The notes below the pieces were generated by a model, which had not been told where the DNA came from, did not search any database, and saw only the letters and a list, made by a program, of their open reading frames with translations. Shown here one piece after another: positions 1 through 7,941 of a DNA stretch of 64,000 nucleotides (positions are counted from its first letter, which is position 1; every line of letters starts with the position of its first letter). Both the position numbers and the translations under genes were made by a program. Origin of the DNA: Verrucomicrobiaceae bacterium (GTDB taxonomy: Bacteria; Verrucomicrobiota; Verrucomicrobiia; Verrucomicrobiales; Verrucomicrobiaceae); NCBI GenBank assembly GCA_024232965.1, contig JACKQF010000006.1, forward strand, positions 362,578-426,577, in the 5' to 3' direction.

Positions 1-1889
1 CCACCATTGTCACAATCGCGATGCTATACATCGTGAACCACTTGTCCATCCCGACCAGCTTCACCCACAGCTACAGCATCTGGGCCGGCGTGAAGGGCGC
101 GCTGATTCAGTGGTGGTATGGCCACAACGCCGTCGCCTTCTTCCTGACGACACCGATCCTCGGGATCATGTATTACTTCCTGCCAAAGGCAGTAGAGCGG
201 CCTGTGTATTCCTACCGCCTATCCATCGTGCACTTCTGGTCGTTGGTGTTTATCTACATCTGGGCGGGCCCTCACCATTTGCTGAATACAGCTCTGCCCA
301 TGTGGTTGCAGTATCTCGGGATGTTCTTCAGCCTGATGCTCTGGGCACCGTCTTGGGGTGGGATGCTGAACGGTCTGCTGACGCTGCGGGGTGCCTGGGA
401 CAAGCTCCGCACGGACCCGGTGGTGAAATTCTTTATCGCCGCGATCACCTTCTACGGGATGTCCACCTTCGAAGGACCACTGCTCTCCATCCGCGCCGTC
501 AATGCGCTCTCCCACTACTCAGACTGGACCATCGGTCACGTTCACTCCGGTGCTCTCGGCTGGAACGGTCTCATGGCTGCAGGCCTTTTCTACTGGCTGA
601 CACCGCGTCTCTATGGCACAAAGCTGCGTTCGGTCGCTCTGGCCAATTTCCATTTCTGGATCGCACTCGTCGGCATCCTTTTCTACGTCGCCGCACTCTG
701 GATCGCCGGAATCATGCAGGGTCTGATGCTCAACGCTGTGAACCCAGAGGGCACTGCGCTGATGTATCCGAACTTCCTCGAAACGGTGCAGGCTATCTGG
801 ACTCCATTGGCCTTCCGCCTCGTCGGTGGCACGCTCTACTTCGTCGGCATGATCATCATGGCGGTGAACCTCTTCCTGACGATCCGCTCCGGTAAAGCGG
901 TAAACGAGAAGCGCGAGGTGGTGCTGCTCCAACGCGGTCAAAAAGATACGATGCCTCTGAAGGAGACCTTCATCAATGACCCCATCGCTTACATGCTCGG
1001 CGGGATGTTGCTGGTGCTTGGGTTTATCTTCCTCCCCGCCCATGCAAACCTAGCCTCGCTGGTCTGCGCGGGTATCTTTGCAGTCATCGCGGTGAAGAAG
1101 TTTCGCCAAAGCCATCACGCATGGTCCCATTGGTATGAGAAACTTCTGCACAACTACCTGCCATTCACCGTGCTGACCTTTGTCGCCGTCGTCGCAGGTG
1201 GATTGATCCAGATCATTCCCACCGTCGTCGTTAGTAAGGCGCAAAACGTCGAAGACCGCGTGCAGCGCCCCTACACGCCGCTGGAGTTGGCCGGACGTGA
1301 CATCTACGTCAGCGAAGGCTGCTACAACTGCCACAGCCAGATGATCCGCACCATGCTGCCTGATGTGCTACGCTACGGCGACTACTCCCGCTTGGGCGAG
1401 TCCATCTTCGATCACCCCTTCCAGTGGGGTTCCAAGCGCACCGGCCCAGACCTTGCACGCGTCGGCGCACGTCGCTCCGCCAGTTGGCACTTCAACCACA
1501 TGCGTGATCCAGAGAGCATGTCTGCTGGCTCACTCATGCCTCGCTACCCATGGTTGTTCGAAGAGAAGTTTGATCAAAAAGCGCTGCCTGGAAAGATCGC
1601 TGTGCTCGCTGGCATGGGTGAACCTTATCCGCCGAAAACATCCGATGTGATCAAACAGGAAGCGATCGAGCAAGGCATCAAGATCGTCGAAGAACTCAAG
1701 AAGGAGGGTCTACAGACCACGCCAGACATGAAAATCGTGGCCCTGACCGCCTATCTTCTCCAGTTGGGCAACTACGATACGCCGAAGCCCAAAGATCCAG
1801 AGGCTAACCCCGCCGTCGTCCCATTCCCGCTTAAACCCGGCAATCCAGACGTCTATCGCAGTGGAGTCAAAACCGCCGCCGCCCCTTGA
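1..1889 (+). CDS. ccoNO: cbb3-type cytochrome c oxidase, fused subunits I/II (CcoNO), 5' partial
   Basis: Catalytic part of the high-affinity cbb3 haem-copper oxidase, which reduces O2 at the inner membrane and pumps protons. The reading frame is open to the left edge, so the N-terminus is missing; residues here count from the ATG at base 21. The CcoN half shows H35 in the WWYGHN segment, the H85-H86 pair and H173/H175 in the HVHSG segment, all haem or CuB ligand positions in the family. After a linker and a membrane anchor near residue 380, the CcoO half carries one c-type haem site, CYNCH (C434, C437, H438), and a later Met in the SLMPRYP segment as likely axial ligand. A CcoN-CcoO fusion replaces the usual two genes. 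It heads the cco cluster to about 5.1 kb. Confidence 0.96.
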   Translation, partial: TIVTIAMLYIVNHLSIPTSFTHSYSIWAGVKGALIQWWYGHNAVAFFLTTPILGIMYYFLPKAVERPVYSYRLSIVHFWSLVFIYIWAGPHHLLNTALPMWLQYLGMFFSLMLWAPSWGGMLNGLLTLRGAWDKLRTDPVVKFFIAAITFYGMSTFEGPLLSIRAVNALSHYSDWTIGHVHSGALGWNGLMAAGLFYWLTPRLYGTKLRSVALANFHFWIALVGILFYVAALWIAGIMQGLMLNAVNPEGTALMYPNFLETVQAIWTPLAFRLVGGTLYFVGMIIMAVNLFLTIRSGKAVNEKREVVLLQRGQKDTMPLKETFINDPIAYMLGGMLLVLGFIFLPAHANLASLVCAGIFAVIAVKKFRQSHHAWSHWYEKLLHNYLPFTVLTFVAVVAGGLIQIIPTVVVSKAQNVEDRVQRPYTPLELAGRDIYVSEGCYNCHSQMIRTMLPDVLRYGDYSRLGESIFDHPFQWGSKRTGPDLARVGARRSASWHFNHMRDPESMSAGSLMPRYPWLFEEKFDQKALPGKIAVLAGMGEPYPPKTSDVIKQEAIEQGIKIVEELKKEGLQTTPDMKIVALTAYLLQLGNYDTPKPKDPEANPAVVPFPLKPGNPDVYRSGVKTAAAP

Positions 1890-1933
1890 TCCTGATCCAT
1901 CCTCCCTGCTGAAATCCTCAATCTCTTAACGTC

Positions 1934-2101
1934 ATGTTTAAACGAGTCATCTTTGAAAACTGGAGCCTCATCATCGCGGTAGGTGCCTTTGCCTTCACCA
2001 TGATCTTTTACAGCGTCATGGTCATCCGCGCCATGTTGCTCAAACCGGATAGCACGGACCACATGGCAGAGCTGCCACTGGATAAAGATCAACCTCTCTA
2101 A
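1934..2101 (+). CDS. ccoQ: CcoQ-like small membrane protein
   Basis: A 55-residue protein between the CcoNO and CcoP genes, the normal place of ccoQ, whose product stabilises the cbb3 oxidase. It starts MFKRVIFENWSL and has one hydrophobic helix at about residues 10-33, then a short acidic tail. Sequence similarity to CcoQ is too weak to judge by eye, so the call rests on size, topology and position. It lies 44 bases after ccoNO and 21 bases before ccoP. No clear Shine-Dalgarno is visible. Confidence 0.75.
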   Translation: MFKRVIFENWSLIIAVGAFAFTMIFYSVMVIRAMLLKPDSTDHMAELPLDKDQPL

Positions 2102-2122
2102 CCCGAACCCCGCCACAAAGCC

Positions 2123-2791
2123 ATGGACAATCCATCACCGCAAAACTCTGGCGAGCCGCAATTGCGCGATCACGTTTACGACGGCATCCAGGAGTATGAT
2201 CAGAAACTGCCTAATTGGTGGCTCTTCACTTGGTACATTACCATGGTGTGGTTCGTCATCGCCTGGTTGGCCTACTATCAGTTCGGCGTTGGCCGCACCG
2301 ATCACGAGGCGATCGATCAGGCCCTAGCTGCGATCAGTGGCGAGAGCCAAAAGGCTTCCAATGAACTGACCGATGAAAAGCTCTGGTCCATGTCCTTGGA
2401 TGCCAAAACGGTGGAAGCCGGTAAGGTCACCTTCACCACTTTCTGTGTCGCCTGCCACGGGGCTGACTTGATGTCAAAGAAGACGCATCCAGAGATTCCA
2501 ACGCTCATCGGTCTGCCACTGGCAGATACAGAGTGGAAGTATGGCCCCAATCCCACGCAGGTGCTTGGCATCGTCCGCAAGGGCTCACCAGACCTGACCA
2601 AGGGCATGCCACCCTGGGAACCAGCGCTAGGCATCCGCAAATCAGCGGAGGTAGTGGCCTATATTCTCAGCCACCACAAGCAAGGAGAAGCCACCACTCT
2701 GGCCCCAGACTCGCCGCTTCTCAATGCGGGCACCGCAGCTCCAGCGCCAGCGCCGATTACCGCCCCGAATCCAGCACCTACGAAACCTTGA
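2123..2791 (+). CDS. ccoP: cbb3 oxidase subunit III, CcoP (monohaem)
   Basis: Membrane-anchored cytochrome c that passes electrons to CcoO. The N-terminal part resembles the FixP_N anchor, with one transmembrane helix at about residues 31-54 preceded by a YDGIQEYDQKLPNWW-type segment. A single cytochrome c domain follows, with CVACH (C108, C111, H112) and M162 in the GMPPWEP segment as likely axial ligand. The canonical CcoP has two CxxCH motifs and about 300 residues; this one has one motif in 222 residues, and the last 30 or so residues are a Pro/Ala-rich tail. Part of the ccoNO-Q-P-G run. Confidence 0.93.
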   Translation: MDNPSPQNSGEPQLRDHVYDGIQEYDQKLPNWWLFTWYITMVWFVIAWLAYYQFGVGRTDHEAIDQALAAISGESQKASNELTDEKLWSMSLDAKTVEAGKVTFTTFCVACHGADLMSKKTHPEIPTLIGLPLADTEWKYGPNPTQVLGIVRKGSPDLTKGMPPWEPALGIRKSAEVVAYILSHHKQGEATTLAPDSPLLNAGTAAPAPAPITAPNPAPTKP

Positions 2792-2850
2792 TTTGATCAC
2801 GACCCGGAGGACCGGATCAGCCACCCAGAAAACCGGCTGATCCACCCACC

Positions 2851-4278
2851 ATGAATAACCAGCCCAATCTTACTTCCCTCTCATCCATCAACGCTGATGG
2901 TTCCCGCAAATACCTTCATCCATCGGATGTTCGGGGGCCCTTTACTAAGGCGCGGCGTTTGGTCGCCGCTCTTCTGTTGATCGTCTATGTGGCCTTGCCC
3001 TGGATCCCGATCAATGGATACCCGGCGGTCTTTCTGGATGCCGTGGGAAGGCGGTTTCACTTCTTTGGGCTGGTCATCGCCACGCAGGACATGTGGCTGG
3101 GTTTCTTCTTCATCACCGGGCTGGCCTTTTCTCTGTTCTTTGTCACCTCACTGTTCGGTCGCGTCTGGTGCGGCTGGACCTGCCCCTACACGCTGTTTCT
3201 TGAGCACGTCTTCCGCCGCGTCGAACGCTGGATCGATGGCGATGCCCCCGCCCGCCGCCGCCTCGATGCGGCCCCCTGGACGGGAGCAAAGATTTTTAAG
3301 CGGGTGCTAAAGCACGGCATCTTTGTGCTGATGGCCGCTGGGATTGCCCACATCTTCCTCAGCTACTTTGTTTCGATCAAGGGGCTTTATCAAATGATGT
3401 CGGGCCCACCTTCTGAGCACTACTTGGCCTTTGGCATTGTGTTTGCGCTGACGTTTCTTCTCTACGGCAGCTTCAGTTGGTTTCGGGAACAGTTCTGCGT
3501 CATCATGTGTCCCTACGGACGGCTGCAATCTGCCCTGACGGATGATCATTCGCTGGTGATCGGTTATGACAAAGCTCGGGGAGAGCCAAGGGGGAAGGTC
3601 AGTGATCCGAATGCAGGTGCTTGCGTCTCATGCAATCGTTGCGTGCAGGTCTGCCCAACAGGTATTGATATCCGCAACGGCTTGCAGTTAGAGTGCATCG
3701 GTTGCGCTGCCTGCGTAGATGCCTGCGATGAGATCATGGTCAAGGTAGGCCGGCCCAAAGGCCTCATTCGCTATGACTCTCACGTCGGTTTCCAGGGGGG
3801 TAAAACTCGCTATTTCCGACCACGCATCATTCTTTATGTCTTCCTCATGCTGGCTGGTATCGCCGCCTTTGCGACGGCCCTGACGAAGATCGAACCGCAA
3901 CGTGCCAGTGCCGTGCGCATGGCCGGTGCGCCCTACTACATGACGGAGACCACCGTGCGGAATCAGTTCCTGGTGCGCGTCATTAACAAGCTCAATGCCA
4001 ATCAAAAGTTCAAGCTGACCATTGATGGTGAATTGCCAGAGGGCGTGTCCATCAATGGCCTTGATGATGAGCTGGACCTCGGCCCACTGGTCGAAGAGCA
4101 AAAAAGTCTGGTCGTCACCATCCCGAGGGATAGCTTCAAGCCTGGACTCACCTTCTATGTTCGTGCTACCAATCTACAGAGCGGATCGTCCTCGATCACT
4201 CGTCGTCTGGAATTGCTCGGACCGGACCCCAGAATCAACACCGATGCTCCTCTCAATGCCAAAGATTTTATCCAGTAG
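2851..4278 (+). CDS. ccoG: Cytochrome c oxidase accessory protein CcoG (polyferredoxin, FixG/RdxA)
   Basis: Inner-membrane iron-sulfur protein needed for cbb3 assembly; in the family it reduces Cu(II) for CuB insertion. Several membrane helices occur at about residues 36-54, 82-104, 157-175 and 193-207. CxxxCP motifs are at C107-C111 and C216-C220. A soluble ferredoxin domain has two [4Fe-4S] motifs (C258, C261, C264, C268 and C282, C285, C288, C292). After one more helix near 330-345 a beta-rich periplasmic domain of the FixG C-terminal type ends the protein. The length of 475 is normal. Its last bases overlap the next small gene. Confidence 0.95.
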   Translation: MNNQPNLTSLSSINADGSRKYLHPSDVRGPFTKARRLVAALLLIVYVALPWIPINGYPAVFLDAVGRRFHFFGLVIATQDMWLGFFFITGLAFSLFFVTSLFGRVWCGWTCPYTLFLEHVFRRVERWIDGDAPARRRLDAAPWTGAKIFKRVLKHGIFVLMAAGIAHIFLSYFVSIKGLYQMMSGPPSEHYLAFGIVFALTFLLYGSFSWFREQFCVIMCPYGRLQSALTDDHSLVIGYDKARGEPRGKVSDPNAGACVSCNRCVQVCPTGIDIRNGLQLECIGCAACVDACDEIMVKVGRPKGLIRYDSHVGFQGGKTRYFRPRIILYVFLMLAGIAAFATALTKIEPQRASAVRMAGAPYYMTETTVRNQFLVRVINKLNANQKFKLTIDGELPEGVSINGLDDELDLGPLVEEQKSLVVTIPRDSFKPGLTFYVRATNLQSGSSSITRRLELLGPDPRINTDAPLNAKDFIQ

Positions 4279-4426
4279 GCCATGGCTCTTGGTGGTGGGT
4301 TTCTTTACCTGCTTCGTTGCGCTCTGGGTCGCCTTCATCTTCTTCGCCGTGAAACATCAGCCCGACGTTGTCCCTCTCGGCGGGTCAGCACCTGGAGGCG
4401 GCGCTGCCGTCCATGCAAAGCATTGA
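4244..4426 (+). CDS. Small single-helix protein of the cco cluster (possibly FixH/CcoH-like)
   Basis: Overlaps the end of ccoG by 35 bases (23 if the ATG at 4256 is used) and the next gene by 14. The product is 60 residues (56 from the second ATG): a short basic N-terminus, one strongly hydrophobic helix at about residues 14-35 (WLLVVGFFTCF onwards) and a Gly/His-rich periplasmic tail. FixH/CcoH proteins sit here in many cbb3 clusters and begin with a similar anchor but are usually about 150 residues, so this would be a minimal version. Function is inferred from position only. The tight overlaps on both sides suggest translational coupling and a real gene. Confidence 0.6.
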   Translation: MLLSMPKILSSRPWLLVVGFFTCFVALWVAFIFFAVKHQPDVVPLGGSAPGGGAAVHAKH

Positions 4427-5108
4427 TACCAGCACGGCCGCCTTTGTGGTGGGCCTCGTCACCAGCGTGCATTGTGTCGGCATGTGCGGGCCTTTGTCGT
4501 GCTCCTGGGCGTTGTCAGCAAAGCACGGCGGAAAAGACGGCCGCTTTCTCACAGCGACAGGTCTCTACCATGCTGCGCGCATCATCGCCTACTCCACGGC
4601 AGGTGCCATCGCTGGCGCCATCGGGATGGTGCCGTTGCGCTGGGTGCAGAGTGGCGGCGGTTGGATTTTGCCTTGGTTGCTCGTCGCTGCCTTTGCATTG
4701 GTTGGCCTTGGGTTGGATCGCTTTTTGCCAAAACCCGCCCTGCTTTCAAAACCCCTGCGTCGGCTCCAGCAGCGTGCTTTTCAGATGGCGCCCGCCTACC
4801 GCGCGGCCTTGCTCGGTCTCGCCACGCCTTTGCTACCTTGTGGCCCGCTGTATCTCATGTTGGGACTGGCCGCTGCAAACGGATCTCCCTCGCGCGGGGC
4901 AGAATTTTCCGCCGCCTTCGCCTTGGGAACCTTGCCACTACTCTGGCTGGCGCAAACTCAGCTGCACTGGATGAGCGGTCGCCTCCAACCACAAACCCTG
5001 CGCACCGTTCAGAGGGCACTGGCCCTGACCGCAGCGCTTGTCATGGCTTGGCGGCTCAGCAGTGGGATGGGCAGCGGTGGGGAGCCGGTGATGTGCCACA
5101 GCCTTTGA
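4413..5108 (+). CDS. TauE/SafE (UreH-like) family membrane protein of the cbb3 cluster
   Basis: A 231-residue polytopic membrane protein with about six helices. Two family hallmarks are visible: HCVGMCGP near the N-terminus (H20, C21, M24, C25) and LLPCGPLY in the second half; Cys/His/Met residues in these positions suggest metal handling. This branch of the sulfite exporter TauE/SafE (UreH transmembrane) group is regularly found next to cbb3 genes and is thought to help copper or haem delivery, which is not proven. I chose the ATG at 4413 over 4368 because the upstream start would sit deep inside the preceding gene and adds a non-membrane leader. A terminator follows. Confidence 0.85.
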   Translation: MQSIDTSTAAFVVGLVTSVHCVGMCGPLSCSWALSAKHGGKDGRFLTATGLYHAARIIAYSTAGAIAGAIGMVPLRWVQSGGGWILPWLLVAAFALVGLGLDRFLPKPALLSKPLRRLQQRAFQMAPAYRAALLGLATPLLPCGPLYLMLGLAAANGSPSRGAEFSAAFALGTLPLLWLAQTQLHWMSGRLQPQTLRTVQRALALTAALVMAWRLSSGMGSGGEPVMCHSL

Positions 5109-5120
5109 GCCCAAACAAAC

Positions 5121-5152
5121 GTGGCACCCAATTGGGGTGCCACGCTGTTTTT
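5121..5152 (+). terminator. Rho-independent terminator after the cco cluster
   Basis: A 9-bp perfect stem (GTGGCACCC pairing with GGGTGCCAC) with a 5-base loop, followed after four bases by TTTTT. It lies 12 bases after the stop of the TauE-like gene and 26 bases beyond the stop of the oppositely oriented gene, so it probably ends the cco transcript and may act weakly for the minus strand as well. Confidence 0.85.
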
Positions 5153-5178
5153 AGGGTGTGGGTGAAGGGTACCTTTCG

Positions 5179-5550
5179 TTACCGACCGAAGGAGAACGAC
5201 CAGCGGACTCCGCTGCTAGGACGGCCATAGTAGCTGCCGCCGCGATCACAGGAACTGCCGCCATGGGAATGACCGCCATAGCTACCGCGGTAGCCACCGT
5301 AGCTGCTCCCATAGCTAGGGCGTGGGTTGCATACGCTACAGGCACAGCTCGGACGGGAGGTGACCCATTGACCGATGGGATTGCCGCAACGGTCGAATCC
5401 AATGACTTGGTAAGTGGCGTAGACGGGACGACCGCAAGGCAGGTAGCTTACGATCCGGCGTGCACCGCTTCCGCAGTCAGCCTGGGCGGCATTTGGAGTG
5501 GCGATTCCAAGAGCGGTGACGATGGCAAGGATAGCGAGGATAGTTTTCAT
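5179..5550 (-). CDS. Small secreted Cys- and Gly/Ser/Tyr-rich protein, unknown function
   Basis: A 123-residue protein I do not recognise. Residues 1-24 form a clear Sec signal peptide (MKTILAILAIVTALG, cleavage near NAAQA-DC). The mature part has two sections: a Cys-containing region with CGSG, a CG pair, CGNP and a CACSVC cluster, then a low-complexity tail of SYGGYRGSYGG-type repeats with His and Ser. This suggests a small disulfide-bonded envelope or extracellular protein. It is transcribed toward the cco terminator and divergently from the SNase-like gene, with a 170-base intergenic region. Confidence 0.72.
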   Translation of the reverse strand: MKTILAILAIVTALGIATPNAAQADCGSGARRIVSYLPCGRPVYATYQVIGFDRCGNPIGQWVTSRPSCACSVCNPRPSYGSSYGGYRGSYGGHSHGGSSCDRGGSYYGRPSSGVRWSFSFGR

Positions 5551-5720
5551 GATGTGGTGTTGAACGTTTGGTTTGTGTTCAGAGCGTTCGACGGGAGAGC
5601 GCGACAGTTATTCAAGACGCCGCAAAAAATTTTCCTCGGTCCCCCGCGGCACATCACCTCTTCGCGATGCAATCGCTTGACCCGGCGGCCCAAGTGTTCT
5701 TGAGATAACGCTTCCCACCC

Positions 5721-6395
5721 ATGCAATTAAAAGAGACACTGATGAATCTCGCCATCACCGCCGTGTTGGTGCTGATCATCGTGCTCGTGGCCATTCTCCT
5801 GCGCGAGAGCCGCCCACCACCGCCCCCTGCGGTCCCGGTAAAGACAGCAGGCGAGGCGGAGCCTGGCGTCGGGACGTTGCCGATGAAGGCGGAGTTTGAA
5901 ATCCTCAAGGCCGAATGGGTCGAGTCCCGTGCCAATGAGGCAGACACTTTGCGACTCCGGGTCGGCAACGATGAACACACTTTTGTGCTCTATTACGTGG
6001 ATGCTTTGGAAGCCTCATGGTCGCATCCGCAGCGCATCAATGATCAGTCGCGCTGGTTCGGGAATGCGAGCAGCCAAGCCATCGTCGATACCGGCACGGA
6101 GGCCGTTAACTACGTGCGCAATCTGCTCACGACCAAGCCCTTCTTCGTGCAGACCCGCTGGGAGCGCGTGCCCAGCACCAATCGTTACTACGCCCTCATC
6201 ATCGTGGAGCACGTGCCTGGCGAGCGCGTTTATTTGGCGGATCTACTCATGCGTGCTGGCTACGCCCGCATCGCTGGGGTCACCACGATGCTGCCAGGAG
6301 ATAGTCGCACGGTGGAGACCTATCTAGCCTCCTTACAGGCCCTGGGCAAACACGCCCGAACCGTGAAGGCTGGCATTTGGTCAAAGGTGAAGTAG
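5721..6395 (+). CDS. Membrane-anchored SNase-like (thermonuclease-fold) protein, probably inactive
   Basis: A 224-residue protein with an N-terminal membrane anchor at about residues 8-27, a Pro-rich linker, then a domain resembling staphylococcal nuclease: a YVDALEAS segment where the family has VDTPE, a WFGNASSQA helix where the family has YGPEAS, and YLADLLMRAGYARI where the family has the NEALVRQGLA strand-helix. The Asp and Glu of the VDxPE motif are kept, but by eye the two catalytic Arg positions (R35 and R87 in the S. aureus enzyme) are Val and Tyr. A structural or binding role is therefore more likely than nuclease activity. An alternative ATG lies at 5742. Confidence 0.7.
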   Translation: MQLKETLMNLAITAVLVLIIVLVAILLRESRPPPPPAVPVKTAGEAEPGVGTLPMKAEFEILKAEWVESRANEADTLRLRVGNDEHTFVLYYVDALEASWSHPQRINDQSRWFGNASSQAIVDTGTEAVNYVRNLLTTKPFFVQTRWERVPSTNRYYALIIVEHVPGERVYLADLLMRAGYARIAGVTTMLPGDSRTVETYLASLQALGKHARTVKAGIWSKVK

Positions 6396-6479
6396 CTCCT
6401 TGTTTTCAACAGGCACCCTCCATTCCCTTGACTCTGCGCCATTGCGGGGCACCTTTGCCGCCCCCTTTACCTATTTTTT

Positions 6480-6905
6480 ATGTCCCAAGAAACGACCCTG
6501 ATTCTGCTCAAACCCGACTGCGTATCCAAAGGCCTCAATGGCGAAGTTCTCTCCCGTTTTGAAAAGGAAGGGTTCCGTGTGCGGGGTTGCAAGATGATCC
6601 AGCTGACGGATGAGCTGTTGAAGGAGCATTACTCCCACATCGCTGACAAGCCCTTCTTCCCATCCGTGGCCGAGTTCATGAAGAGCAAGCCCGTCATTGC
6701 CGTGGCTCTCAGTGGGGAGAACATCATCGCCCATGTGCGCGATCTTCTCGGACCGACCGACTCCACCATCGCCCCAAAGGGCACCATTCGTGGCGATCAC
6801 GGTGTGGATAAAATGACCAACGTCGTCCACGCATCCGATAGCCCTGAGGCTGCGGAAGTGGAGTTGAAGCGCTTCTTCAAAGAAGGCGAAATCTTCACCT
6901 ACTGA
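6480..6905 (+). CDS. ndk: Nucleoside diphosphate kinase
   Basis: Transfers the gamma phosphate from ATP to other NDPs through a phospho-histidine. The 141 residues are the standard length. Visible marks are TLILLKPDCV at the N-terminus (K11), GTIRGDHG at about 101-108, and NVVHASDS with the active-site H117. The start is set by the family N-terminus. The last seven bases overlap the end of the convergent vanZ-like gene. Confidence 0.97.
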   Translation: MSQETTLILLKPDCVSKGLNGEVLSRFEKEGFRVRGCKMIQLTDELLKEHYSHIADKPFFPSVAEFMKSKPVIAVALSGENIIAHVRDLLGPTDSTIAPKGTIRGDHGVDKMTNVVHASDSPEAAEVELKRFFKEGEIFTY

Positions 6906-7294
6906 AGCCAAGCCAGAACGCGCGGTCCCAGTCGAGTGGCCAGGAGACCGCCGGTCACATCCGCCAGCCAGTCCCAAACGTCGTTGCCACTGCGGCCCGG
7001 CGTGAAGGACTGGTGAAACTCGTCCAGCGCCCCAATGACGGCGGCAAAAACGACGATCACGATCAGGCTCGCCCGCAGTGCAGGCGGCGTTCGGCGCAGG
7101 CGCAATGCCAGAAAAAGCATCGTGGCCCCACCCATGAAATAGACGGCGTGTTTCACCTTATCCATGTGCGGGATGTCTGGTCCAACGTGCAGATTTGACT
7201 GGCTGGAGAGGTAGTAAAGCACCGCCGCCCATATCACAACTAGCACTGTCCAGAATGTAGAACTGCGCAAAAAAGCCGCTTTCTCACCTGCCAT
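6899..7294 (-). CDS. VanZ-like family membrane protein
   Basis: A 131-residue polytopic protein with about four helices. It carries the VanZ-like pattern: DKVKHAVYF, then after two helices LDEFHQSFTPGRSGNDVWDW and a final ADVTGG helix. The family includes teicoplanin-resistance VanZ, but most members in non-resistant bacteria have unknown roles; nothing here suggests a resistance locus. GAGG sits 7 bases before the ATG. It overlaps the ndk end by seven bases, tail to tail. Confidence 0.88.
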   Translation of the reverse strand: MAGEKAAFLRSSTFWTVLVVIWAAVLYYLSSQSNLHVGPDIPHMDKVKHAVYFMGGATMLFLALRLRRTPPALRASLIVIVVFAAVIGALDEFHQSFTPGRSGNDVWDWLADVTGGLLATRLGPRVLAWLQ

Positions 7295-7302
7295 GATGCG
7301 CC

Positions 7303-7602
7303 TCAGTCCTTCATTTCCGCTTCCATGCGCTCACTCAACCATTGTTTGATCATGCTCTGGTAGTTCAGGTAGCGACGCCTAGCGATGCGCTTAATGCGGG
7401 ACAGCATGCGGGGATCAAACCGCAGAGTGATAGTCGTGGACTCCCGCACGTCCGGCCGATGCACCGACTGCTGCATGAGCCGCGCATCGAGCTGATGGGC
7501 GGCCCAGAAACGGCCCTCGGCTTCGTCGGAATCAAACACGGGAACATCCTTCCAAGACCGGATGACTTCGAGTTGAGGGGGCGTTGGGTTTGTTTTTTCC
7601 AC
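7303..7602 (-). CDS. CopG/BrnA-type antitoxin
   Basis: A 99-residue protein whose first half (VPVFDSDEAEGRFW) and C-terminal ribbon-helix-helix-like part (TTITLRFDPRML, RRYLNYQSMIKQWLSERM, residues about 57-93) match the CopG-type antitoxin family that pairs with BrnT toxins. The start codon is GTG. It lies 21 bases downstream of the toxin gene on the same strand, in the toxin-first order typical of brnTA. Inferred role: binds and neutralises the toxin and represses its own operon. Confidence 0.8.
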   Translation of the reverse strand: MEKTNPTPPQLEVIRSWKDVPVFDSDEAEGRFWAAHQLDARLMQQSVHRPDVRESTTITLRFDPRMLSRIKRIARRRYLNYQSMIKQWLSERMEAEMKD

Positions 7603-7623
7603 AGTAGGGAGTGAGTGGGGCTG

Positions 7624-7902
7624 TTAGAGGTCTTCTGCTTTCTTACGCTCGTAGTAGTCGTCCTCCACCTGGCTCATCTGGCGGGAAAAGATGACTCGGT
7701 AGCGTTTCCCATCCGTCCAGAAGACGGAAAAGACGGCGCGTCCGTTCAGAGATTTGCCCAGATTGTAGTAGCGAGCACTAGTCTCGTCTGCGTGCTGATC
7801 GGGCAGTAACTTTAGCGAGAAGGGGTCTTCAAACGACTCCTCAATGTCCTTCGGCGAGAGGTGGGTGAGATCGAAGGAAACGTCGAGCCAGTCAAATTCC
7901 AT
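7624..7902 (-). CDS. BrnT-family ribonuclease toxin
   Basis: A 92-residue protein with the BrnT layout: an EFDWLDVSFDL start, a FEDPFSLKLLPDQHADETSAR middle section, then an RYYNLGKSLNGRAVFSV strand and the C-terminal RYRVIFSRQMSQVEDDYYERK segment that corresponds to the family's RIISAR...E..Y motif. BrnT toxins are RelE-like ribonucleases that block translation. The first Asn/His segment of classic BrnT is diverged here. It is directly followed by the CopG/BrnA-type antitoxin gene. Toxin activity is inferred from the family. Confidence 0.78.
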   Translation of the reverse strand: MEFDWLDVSFDLTHLSPKDIEESFEDPFSLKLLPDQHADETSARYYNLGKSLNGRAVFSVFWTDGKRYRVIFSRQMSQVEDDYYERKKAEDL

Positions 7903-7941
7903 GAGCGTGCGGGAGAAATGCTGCCAGACGCGGCAGCGAAG

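Noticed and set aside
6444..6479. G/C-rich imperfect hairpin with a following T run before ndk
   Set aside because: The stem is interrupted and lies directly against the ndk start; not enough to call a terminator.
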